A DNA stretch of 64,000 nucleotides, taken from positions 2,046,001 to 2,110,000 of the forward strand of contig BCJC01000003.1 of assembly GCA_001600175.1 (NCBI GenBank), in the 5' to 3' direction. Positions 54,912 through 64,000 of this stretch are shown here, piece after piece (the first letter of the stretch is position 1; each line of letters starts with the position of its first letter). The translations under genes were made by a program, and so were the position numbers. The notes beneath the pieces were generated by a model, which did no database searches, was not told where the DNA came from, and was given only the letters and a program-made list of their open reading frames with translations. The stretch comes from Erythrobasidium yunnanense (lineage: Eukaryota > Basidiomycota > Cystobasidiomycetes > Erythrobasidiales > Erythrobasidiaceae).

Positions 54912-57900
54912 CTAGTCATCATACTTCGACTTATATCTGTCGCAATGATCAGCATCAGCATCAGCACCACGTCCCTTGTATGCGGAGATGCATGTAAAGA
55001 AACGTCAACTCACATCCACTGCATTCCAAAACTCGTATATCCCTGTTTTGCCGCCATTCTATAGTATTTCGCAGCTTTCTTGAGGTCTTTCCTGCATCCT
55101 CTGCCTGTAGAATAGCAGAACCCTAGCTCGCTCTGCGCATCTGGATCTCCCAAGTTTGCAGCTAGTTCAAAATACGCTAAAGCGGTCTTCTTGTCTTTTG
55201 TCACGCCCCACCCGCGTAGGAAACATTGGCCTAGCTCATAGATTGATAGGACGAGCTCGCTCTGTAGATTTGAACCAGGCAGTCAGTCGCGATCGAGATC
55301 AGGGTGCTAGAAGTGAACGCACCTTTGCAGCCTGTTCTTCGAGCTGCTGATTGCTGAGCTGTATCTGCCCAGAGACTACTTTATCAAGATTCTGCACGAC
55401 AGACTCTGCTGCTTTCCGAAGGTAATGAAAGCCGTCTTCAGGTCTAGATTCGCAGCCCTAAAGTGCATACATAGTCAGCATACGATTGTGAAGGTCAAAA
55501 ACCAGCAGATGACGTACCCAACCGTGCCGAAGCGCAAGTCCATACATGAGCATTCCCAATCCGCATCCCTGCTTTGCAGACTTCTCGAACAGCGCTGCCG
55601 ATTTCTCCAGCTCTCCTCTCTCGTGCGCATCTATACCGAGATGAAGGCATACAAGCGGATCATTGGGATCCATCTTACTCAGATCGAGCGTCTGGTTTCC
55701 CGCTTTGCCCGCTCCACCCGATGCGCCGAGTTTCGGTACTGTAAGCTTATCATGCGAGCTCACGGCTAGGAGTTGGATGGAGTTGGAGCGCTTCGCTTTA
55801 TGTAATGTACCTGAACCTTCAGGTTTACTTGAATCATAGCCTAATTGGAAGTTATCGCTATTCGGCGCGATATAAGGTGAAGGTAGTGGAGATCGCGTTG
55901 GAGAAGGTTCCGTAAGGGCCGGTGAATAGCCAGGGATGTTGTGCGTTTGTTGTAGAACAGGTGAGTTGGCGGGAAGGTCGCCATAGTATGAATAATTGGA
56001 GTACAGAGACCCGGATCGATCGCGCATGCCTGGTCGAGATGCGTTTGAAGGACTCTGCTTGTGCGGTTGAGAAGTGGGCGAATAGCCAGGTTGGACAATA
56101 CGTGGTATACTATTGTTCCCCTTTGACGCTGAAGAACCAGGTGTAGTGACAGCCGTGTTAGGCGTGCGCAAGCCGAATTGAGTATTGTAGGAGGACGAAC
56201 CAGAAGGCGAGCCGTCTACCATCCCTCCGTACAGATCAGGGTTAGGGGTGCGCGGTTCATGCCATATCCATTCTTGCTCGTTCCCATTCCCGTTCCCGTT
56301 CTCTCGTGACATCGGCGTACCGGTCTGTAAGACGCGCTGAGATGGTGATGTAGTGGGCGTTCCTTCGCGGCTTGCGTTGGCCTTCTTATTGCCGCTCCAG
56401 GGCTTCCAGCCTTTCGAAGGTGTTTCTTCGTCGCCTGACGAGCCGTCCCAGCCAGACTGCGAGCCATTCTGGAACATGCCCGCGCTTCCCGGCTGCATCA
56501 ATCTACTCTGACTCGTCGCTAGCACACTGCCGCCCTGCTGCGGCGGTGATCTAGGCTTCACCTTCGTAACTTCCCACCCGCTTTCCTTCTTGTACAGTTT
56601 TCGCCGTTCTTTAGTCCTCTTCTTCTCACCTGATGATCTCGCCTCGAATGAAGACGAAGGGTCGTTGTTCTCCTTCCCTTCCGACCTATTCTTGCTGCCC
56701 GAAGTCCCGGACGCAGCTACGAAATAATGTTTCCCGGACTTCGGATCGACGTAGTATTCTCCTTCTGTCGTTAAGCCAGCAGCTTCTCTTTGTGCACGAT
56801 GTTTCGCGATCGCACTTGCTATACTCGAAGAAGGGGATCGAGCGACCGCTGCTTTGTGAGATCGAGAGCCACCAGCGGAGGACATGTTTGAGAAGCTGGG
56901 ACTTGCGTTGAGGGAGGTGTTAGAAGAAGATGTGCCTGTCCGCTGCATTGCGAACGGCGGCCGGGGAGCACCGAGAGGCGAGTCCTGTCTCGGTACGACC
57001 GTGCTGTTCGCAAATGGGATGTCTGCATTGTGATTGTTGGCGAAAGTAGCGGTAGATTGGGACATTGGAGAAGCCAGCCTGCCATTACTGGGAGAATCGC
57101 CATGTCTCGGTATAGGCCCCCGAGAAGGTGAGCTATGTGTGTATGCGAGATGCGTTGCTGCACTATCTGAATATGGCAGCGGAGGAGGTTGTTGAGGGAA
57201 ATTTACGTTTTCTGGATTTGCCGAGTTTGGCGAATAGGCTGACGATGATGCGTATATCGAGTATTTCGCATACTGGGCGTTGTCTATACTCTGTCCCTCA
57301 TGAGCTCCCGCGGGAGCTGCCAAGGGTTGTTGCTGCTGCTGATTATTGCTAGCGAAGGACCGGTGATAGGGTCGTTGATAGTTGATCTTGGCTTTGTTGA
57401 TATTCGCACGTTGTTGTGGTGTCTCGCTCCCGTTGCTTAGCCCGCTTTCAGGCGATGCGAATTGGCCAGTGTGCAGTGTCGGAGGCGTGACTGGATAGGC
57501 ATAGACGGATGTAGGACGGTTCTCAGAGTCGCCGTTGCTTGACGTTGGCGGCTGCTCGTTCGGGCCACTCGGCGGATCAAAGTAGTATTGGTGTAGGGCG
57601 CTGGAAGGCATCGAGTCTGTCGAAGGTATCTCCAGCTCTTCGACCTTCGAGTGATCTTCTGAATTAGGCGCACTTTCGTATTGCTAAGTCCAATGAAGGC
57701 AATCAGTGCATGCATCGTGAAGCTGGAGATCACGGCCACTTACCGCATAATGGAATGGGTCCGCTATACTGACAGCACTTTCCCTTTCTTGCGGATTGGT
57801 GTGCTTTATAGTATTCTGTCTCCTCCTGGCTAAAGCTTCTCTGACTCCATTCATGCTCTTCTGGCTGGCTGCTCTTGCTAGATTCATCTCGTTGGCAGCT

Positions 57901-58787
57901 TGACTGTCCCAGCTTGAAGCTCTTGCTCTCGCTCGTTCTGCACCATCCCATTCTGAATACGCCTCGCTCTGTCCTACTTGCGCTCGTCTACTATCGATCT
58001 CCTCGCTGTCTGTTGATGACTTCTGCCCTGCGCGATCGATGCCATTCTCGCCAAGAATACCAGCTAGTTCATTCGCAGCTTTCGCAAAGTCCAACGTGAC
58101 GCTCGGACTGTTAGGTTCCGACATCATCCAAGAGTATGAGGAGTCTCGTCCATTCGTAAAATGAGTCCCATATGAGCTTCGAAAGGCATCGATGAGCTGG
58201 GATTGGTCGTCTAATCCTTCTACATCCGTCCTTTGCGATTCACGGGAGAAGCGTACAGGCTCGTAGCGCGTCTGTTGAGCTTGTTGCTCGGGAACTGATG
58301 TTGATCGTGGTGGGAAGCGTGAGGACGTAGCAGGCGGAGAGTCGACTGCAGTATCGAGGTCCAAAAAGGAAGGTTCTTGACTATGTATCCCTGAGGTGTC
58401 ATTCTGACCAGACTGCACGAGCCTTATCGTATTAGGCTGATGTGGTTCGCGTATGTTTTCCTTCGCGTCTTCGTCGTTCTCGGGCTCCAACGCTCGCTGT
58501 TTCCCTTTGGCCTTCGAAGTACTGTTACTCTCCATCCTTGAAGCCATCCCAGGCCTGTTTCCAGACTTATTGAAGCTCAGGCTCCGTGTAAGTTGCTCGA
58601 GCGGACTCGACATGAGCAGGGAATCGGGCCTAACATCTGGCGCAGAGGTATCGCTTCGAGCATCCAAAGAGTAGTTGTCTGTATCCTGGCGGCCATTGCC
58701 GTGGCTGTTTCCTGAGATGTCGACATTGAATACTCGCGGTTCATAGCCCGTCGAAACATCCTGATTTCGAAGGCGTGTCGCAGTCAT
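54912..58787 (-). CDS. CHS4: Chs4/Skt5-like chitin synthase activator (Sel1 repeats)
   Basis: Five exons on the minus strand: 58787-57744, 57683-55518, 55457-55323, 55261-55014, 54936-54912; 1205 residues. The first ~970 residues are disordered (Ser, Asn, Pro). The C-terminal ~230 hold Sel1-like repeats in the Chs4 arrangement: DPLVCLHLGIDAHERGELEK, LMYGLALRHGWGC, LVLSIYELGQCFLRGWGVTK, FELAANLGDPDAQSELGFCY, KKAAKYYRMAAKQGY. The last exon of 25 nt gives the ending WIYKSKYDD, matching the W(I)xKxKYD end of Chs4 proteins. In yeast Chs4 activates chitin synthase III and is anchored at the neck by Bni4, whose homologue lies next door. No C-terminal CaaX prenylation box is seen, unlike yeast Skt5. 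Confidence 0.88.
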
Positions 58788-58928
58788 GTCGTTCTTGATG
58801 TTGTTACAGTGTTGACCAGCAGCAAAGAAGGTGTATATAACAGAGTCTTGAATTGTTAGGAAATCGCCAGCAATTCAAGCAGCGCGTGCATCGGCCTTTC
58901 AGCCGGAAACCAAGAATCAATAGACAAA

Positions 58929-59550
58929 ATGGAGCAAGAAAATGATGTGTCAGAGTTTGAGGTGTGCGAAATAGACGTATAAGTTGAAATAAAGCTAACC
59001 TCGGTCTCAGCGCGGTCTCTCCAAGATCCTGGACTCCATGAAGGCGCAGGGCGCTTCGCAACAAGAATTGGATAATATTTCGGCGAAAGCAAGGACATTC
59101 TACGAGACACGGAGGACTAACGTTGCAGTAGATGCTAGGGCGAACACGTCCAAGTGCGCCATTCGTCGAGCTTCTGCCAGAAGAACCGACTAATACTACG
59201 CAACAGTCCCGTCGCTGGCTCCTCAGCTGCAAATGATACATTCCCATCGTCTAATGCTGCTCAGTAAGCTGCCTCCCTGTCGCAGAGAGACAAGAGATTG
59301 AGACTCTTCCGGCAGAGCTGCTCCGGGGTCATCGTCCACACCTAGCGTATCGAGCACCCTCTCCGTTCCTTCCCTTCCAGAAGATAATCCTCCGTACCCT
59401 ATATCCTTCGAAGACATTGCCGAGCTGATCGCGACTGGCAAACCTGTTCCGGGGATCCGAGAGATTCCAGACAAGATCAACGAGCAGGCGCCGAGTGAGG
59501 CGTCTTTAGCACGCAAAGTTGGAGCTGGCAGGAAGCCGTGGGAGGTGTGA
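58929..59550 (+). CDS. PEX39: KPWE-domain protein, PEX39-like
   Basis: Four exons: 58929-58961, 59011-59153, 59207-59263, 59316-59550; 155 residues. The C-terminus carries the conserved block ISFEDIAELIATGKPVPGI, then REIPDKIN, and ends GRKPWEV, the KPWE domain. Proteins of this family (yeast Yjr012c) were recently described as Pex39, which works with Pex7 in PTS2 import into peroxisomes; the R/KPWE motif is the key element and is present. The N-terminal part (RGLSKILDSMKAQGASQQEL) is helical; the middle is Ser/Pro-rich. The exact introns are my reading; the second uses donor GTGCGC and a CTAAT branch. Divergent from CHS4, 141 bp apart. Family fairly sure, peroxisomal role inferred. Confidence 0.75.
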
Positions 59551-60371
59551 TGGGATAGCAATGCGTGTGCTTTCGATCCAAGGCATCGCCTCGCCTTGCC
59601 CCACCTCGGCTGGCAGCAGTGGTACATATATGCACAAGCACTTTAGGTTCTTCATACTTAGTAAATTACCACTTTTTAACCTAGTTGCAACCACTTGCTA
59701 ACCATGTTTCCAGCCTGCAGACTTCAACGGCGGCTCACGAAACGTTGTTGGATACCTCAGTCACTTCGCATTGTACGGCGACTCAAACCCATCAGTCCCA
59801 CGAAGTAACTGGGGTAGAAGTTCTCCTTTGGGGGATTTCATCTGGAAATATTTCCTTTGGTCTCGTTGGCTTAGGCCCCTTGGACCCGACTAGACCCTGG
59901 CTTTGGCTCATCTCGACACGCTTGATCCGAAACCCTCGGCACATGCTCTGGGCTGCAAGGACAGCTTGCTAGACAGCGGCGATAAGCGGTGTCGAATAGC
60001 TATGCGGCTTCGGACTGCTTCAAGTGGCTTCATTCCCTATTGCCATCATGATCAAGTGCGAAATGTATGCTAGATCGTATGCATACGGCAGTACATCCAC
60101 ACGACATGTATACGTCTCCCGTCCATGCAGACCAAGCCATTGTTGCATGCGTCATCAGCTGCGGCACTCGGATCGCGTGCCTTCTTGTTGTCATCTAAAG
60201 CGTGAACAGCTTGTTTAGCAATGCATGCATGCGCAGCCAGCCCTGCAGATTCCATTTTCTGGCAGGTTTCCTTGCACGTGCCGATTTGACTGTTTCAGCT
60301 TTGTCCGACTCTCTTCATTCTGTGTCGTAAGGAAGGCATGTTGCGTCGCTGAAGACCATAAGCAGTTCATC
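59551..60371. other. Intergenic region
   Basis: About 820 bp between the KPWE gene and the acyltransferase gene, both on the + strand, so it holds the latter's promoter. Only short frames without recognisable content. No RNA gene or repeat recognised. Confidence 0.5.
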
Positions 60372-62310
60372 ATGCCCTTTGAGCCGATCCCAGGAAGCCG
60401 GCCTTTGACCGTCTCGGCGGCTGTCACACCTCCTCTGATTTACTGTCAGTTTGGCTGTCATTGCTCTTAACCTCTCACTGCCGCTAAGGATCTTCCAATA
60501 TACTGCCAGTCCTCGCTCTTACTCTACTTCCTCCATTCAATCATGTCAGCGCATCGACTAAGCGCACCATCGCCAGTTTAAGGGCGACTTTGGCCATACT
60601 TGCGACTATTACCTTCGCAAGGCTTCCTCTATGCTATCACATACCGTGGTCCTGCGGTCTCACGTATATACTAAATCTCGTTGGATGGTATGGCTGCACG
60701 CGCGTCATCGATGTCTTCTTCATCACTGGTCGCACGCATATACCGCGAAGAGTCAAGCGTAAACTGAAGATGCTGGAAGATCCAGACTCGGAGGTCGAAA
60801 GTGAGAACAGTCCAGTACTGAAGGTCGGCTTTGGCAAGAAGCAATCAGGTAGGCTTCTAGTGCGCCTTGCAGCCACTCCACTGAGAGCGTTATCCCCAGC
60901 TCATCAAGAAGGATTGAACCCCAAGCTCTCTACCAGAAGAACCTCGTTCCTCGTAAAAGTAGCTAAAGAGCGCAAGTTGTGCCTCAGCGATATCAAGGAT
61001 GTCTTTTACGACAATAATCCTTTAGCTCGAAAGAGACACGGTAGGCAGACTTGAAAACGGTGGACAGAGTAGTGCTGAGACCCTTTGGTAGGCTCTTTCA
61101 ATGTAGAGAAAGCCATGACCGACAACCATGAGCAGATGAAGCCAGACTGGGCCGCTCGATTTCTGTATGCGCTAGACTTAGAGCTGTCCATGCGAGGTGT
61201 TGGGGTGAGCTGGGGCCATCTCTCCTTGCGGCCATTGTCCTAAAACTAATGGCCGTTTCGACAGTGGAGCTGGACGACTGCCGATGTGCGACATAGCAGG
61301 AAGACCTGGCTTCCTACGCTCGAAGACGAATTCCATCAGCTCTTCTTCAGCGATATACCTCTAGTAGCAGGATCCCTAGCGCTTGAGCGATACATATTCA
61401 CCTCTTCCGACCCCAGGATCGGCATAGACTCGCTCAACTACGCTCAAAGAGCTCTTCTCACACTCTCGCAAGGCGTCTTCCTGTTCGGGACGTTCTCGGC
61501 TGGCTATACTGCTGGCGCGATCGCGACTGCACCGCTACGGATACGGTACAGGCAGTGGTGAGTCAGAATTTCGGCACTGCTTGACTAGATTATCAGCTCA
61601 TGTATCTGTAGGACGACACATAACTTGGCATTCTGGCCGCCCCTGAATAGCGAGCCGCTGATATCAGTCACTACAGTCAGACAGTTCTGGTCGAAGTCGT
61701 GGCATAGGCTCTTTTCGCGGCTCTTCCTAGTATGGGGCGTATGGCCAGGTAGGCCACTCCTGACGCCCTTGCAGAAGTGTGCGACTAAACGTGAGATCAG
61801 GTCAATGGCTCGAGGAGAAGCTCTGCAGGTCCTCCTTCCTTGATCGACTGGATCCAGAGCGCGACATCGGGAAAGTTCTTGGCGCTTTCTTCATATCAGG
61901 CATAGTCCATTCAGCAGCTGGGATATCGATCAATGGAGGCCGGCCGTCGAAGACGTTCGAATGGCTTTTCTTCTTCACGAGCGGGGCTGCAGTCGTCATC
62001 GAGCAGGTAGTACAGCGTCTTGCCCAGAGCTGGCGAGGTGATAAGAACCCAAGATGGTACGACCCGTGGATTGGAAGGGTCTGGACCATGTCTGTCCTGC
62101 TGTGGAGCGGACAGTACTTTACGCGAGGGTGGTACGACAGTGGCTTGATAGAGGTGAGCTGTTCATGACGCCGCATCGATAAGTTGCTGACGTTTCGATC
62201 TGTAGGAAATGGTGACTCTGCCATTCCAGACTCTGGGTCTCGGCCTGGATATTGTCATCCAGGGCTTGTCAGCAGTCAGGGCGATTGTGAAGGGCTACGA
62301 GGTAGCTTGA
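60372..62310 (+). CDS. Wax-synthase-like membrane-bound O-acyltransferase
   Basis: Seven exons: 60372-60444, 60510-61040, 61092-61204, 61265-61557, 61612-61748, 61801-62153, 62206-62310; 534 residues. Multiple membrane segments begin at ~26 (LIYFLALTLLPPF) and continue through the protein. Matching blocks of the fungal wax-synthase-like family (MBOAT-2): LELSMRGVGWSW, TVRQFWSKSWHRLFSR, and FFISGIVHSAAG with the likely catalytic His. Such enzymes move acyl groups onto alcohols or secondary-metabolite hydroxyls in the ER membrane; the substrate cannot be told. The first exon join (TTTACT|GTCAGT) has a weak donor but restores the typical N-terminal helix. Convergent with PIG-U, 43 bp apart. Confidence 0.85.
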
Positions 62311-62353
62311 TCACACATGTAGCTTCTACCTTCCACTACGTATTTGCATGGTA

Positions 62354-64000
62354 TCACCGCTGTACTAAACTCCACTTATCTGTATCGTAGTCTATCGAGC
62401 TCCCCTTTAATGCTGGATGACCCTTCGCACGCTGCTCGTGCAGGAACTTCTGCTTCAATGCTGCTGTGAGAGTATCGAGTACGCCTAATCCGCTTGCGAG
62501 TGCCCAGACTAGAGTAGAAGCATAGTAGAAATTGCTGTTGCCCGAGCCTGCGTATAGCCAGAGATGGTGGAAGGTAGGCAGGAGCAATATCGTGTACAGA
62601 TGCGCCATAATCGTAAAAAGCGGGTAGCGCATGTCTGTGTAAGAATTCGCGTTACGTTAGAGTGGGTGAGAACAGCGTAGGAGGCCCGGAGCGACTTACG
62701 GGAAACCAATTCTGGATGAAGAGCTAGTAGGCTGTGGTAAAGTGCTGCGTCGCCAACGGTAGGATATGACTTGAAAGTTGCCTGTATGCCGCTTAGGACT
62801 GTGAAAGCGAGCAGCGGATCATATCTGAAAGCAGGCAGCATCAGTATCGGAGCTCCCATGACCAGCACGGCAAGCTTACTTGAGCTTCAGGCAGATAGGT
62901 ATCGCGTATGCCGACAGATGCGCTTGAAAGACCAGCAGGAAGAAGTTGCGGAAGTGGTCAAACATCTCGATGAAAAAGTACCAGTATAGCCCCACGTTCG
63001 GAGTCAGGTCTTGTACAGTGAGCCTTATTAGCGGAAACATTGTCAGATTAGAACGGCGTAGGCTCGGCCGATGCAGCTTACAATGCTACGTAGGTTTTGA
63101 GGAAAGACCAAGAGCCGAGGAGCATGTACGAGGCGAGTAGAAGAGAGACTTGCTGGATGACTAAGCTAGCTATGGTGCGTACGTAGAAATTGGTCTGTCC
63201 AGCTCACGCATCAGATAGGCTCAAACGGAGTTTTGTGACGGCACTTACTTGCTTCGGCTGCGATTGCTTGAGAAGCAGAAGAAACGCAGGTAGGAGAATG
63301 GTAGGGCAGGACAAATGCATTGCAATAGAGAAAGCGGATGTTGCAAGAGTCGTCGAGCCTATCATCTCCATTTCAGCATCTTGGCCACGCACCCTGCTAT
63401 AATGAGTGCATACCTGTAGATGCTCCATATACCGAAACTGCGATGGCCAGATTCGAGAAAGATGTAGCTGATTTCGCGACCACGGTGAGCAGTCCAAGCG
63501 GGTTAAACAGGACTCTGCCAGTCAATCTGAGCCGGCGTGATGGTAGAGATAGATAGAGACGTACAGGAGTGCTATCCACCAGGGTTGCAAGGACGATATG
63601 GAACTCTTCGCGTTCTTGGCTCGAGCAGCGCCGACAATAGCTAGAGCTGTTCCCAGGTCTGCCAATGCATACAGGAAGGGCACCAGAAGGTCAGGACATG
63701 CCGAGAAGACGGCTAGAAGCAGCGGCGCCTGGATGACATATCAGCCGGGCTCGGAGAGGTCGACCAAGCTGGTCGTACCTGTCGAAACACGCTGCCAGCG
63801 TATGGATCCAGGCCATGACGGTATAGATAGACTCCTTCCTGGACTGTACATCATGCTCAGACGTCGGCTTGCTGCTGGTTAGACCGTTTCTTCGCGTACG
63901 TGTTTTCCAGCTCGTCACCGGCGTCGCGAGCTCGAGACGTGTAGCAGCATGGCCAGCGACAGCAGGATGATGCAAAAGAGCAATACGTAGAGCTACTCCC
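62354..64000 (-). CDS. GAB1: GPI transamidase subunit PIG-U/Gab1 (5' end beyond window)
   Basis: Partial: the first residues lie past 64000. Exons seen on the minus strand: 64000-63900, 63843-63779, 63728-63565, 63514-63414, 63358-63249, 63194-63082, 63023-62880, 62824-62700, 62634-62354; about 400 codons. Family blocks: RLELATPVTSWKTLQEGVYL, GLDPYAGSVFRQAPLLL, the central LTPNVGLYWYFFIEMFDHF (the PIG-U signature) and the C-terminal YPTVGDAALYHSLL region, with many membrane helices. PIG-U helps the ER GPI transamidase attach GPI anchors to proteins. All introns are 50-65 nt. No early stop or odd residue seen. Confidence 0.92.

Noticed and set aside
1-64000. CRISPR arrays, rRNA or tRNA genes
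   Set aside because: No regular direct-repeat/spacer array. No stretch with a convincing tRNA A/B-box pair or rRNA sequence was found by eye, though a tRNA could be missed without a search tool.

Overview
This 64 kb window looks like one contiguous piece of a compact, intron-rich fungal nuclear genome, most likely a basidiomycete. The signs are about 50% GC, genes every 2-3 kb on both strands, many spliceosomal introns of about 40-75 nt with GT..AG ends and TACTAAC/CTGAC-like branch sites, several exons of only 11-23 nt, and a fungal gene set (KRE6, Bdf1-type BET protein, Bni4, Chs4, siderophore transporter, Spc25). I cannot name the species from sequence alone. All exon maps below were built by eye from splice signals plus frame and family continuity. 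In every multi-exon model kept whole inside the window the spliced length is a multiple of three.

Layout. 0-11 kb: KRE6-like glucan synthesis protein (+), Bdf1-like double bromodomain protein (-), and two unrecognised + strand genes. 10.9-23.75 kb: a lineage-specific block, namely a 984-residue coiled-coil orphan gene followed by a head-to-tail tandem duplication of about 6.7 kb. The second unit holds decayed copies of the orphan gene and of the 3' end of its upstream neighbour. Both units also carry an odd non-coding-looking zone with a regular alternating octamer (CCTTGGAG / CTCCAAGG) and conserved minus-strand splice signals. 23.8-26.8 kb: a three-gene cluster, two of whose genes encode proteins with an I-PpoI-like His-Cys zinc loop. 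A 19-bp motif (ATACCACTATGTGACAGTC) occurs ten times here, only in introns and gene flanks.

27-45 kb: a large disordered protein, an ADCK1/Mcp2-type mitochondrial UbiB kinase, a siderophore (Sit/ARN) transporter with a good GATA-type iron-repressor site upstream, a bZIP factor, an unknown protein, a dithiol glutaredoxin, a homeodomain factor and the kinetochore protein Spc25. 45-64 kb: a putative mitochondrial Upf1-like helicase, then Bni4-like and Chs4-like genes side by side (in yeast these two proteins act together to place chitin synthase III at the bud neck), a KPWE-domain (PEX39-like) protein, a wax-synthase-like acyltransferase, and PIG-U/Gab1 running off the right edge.

Functional themes are cell wall and septum building (KRE6, BNI4, CHS4), GPI anchoring (PIG-U), iron and redox handling (siderophore transporter, glutaredoxin) and mitochondrial lipid/quinone and nucleic-acid handling (ADCK1, helicase). 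The least explained parts are the 10.9-23.75 kb duplication with its octamer array and the 23.8-26.4 kb intron-restricted motif cluster.
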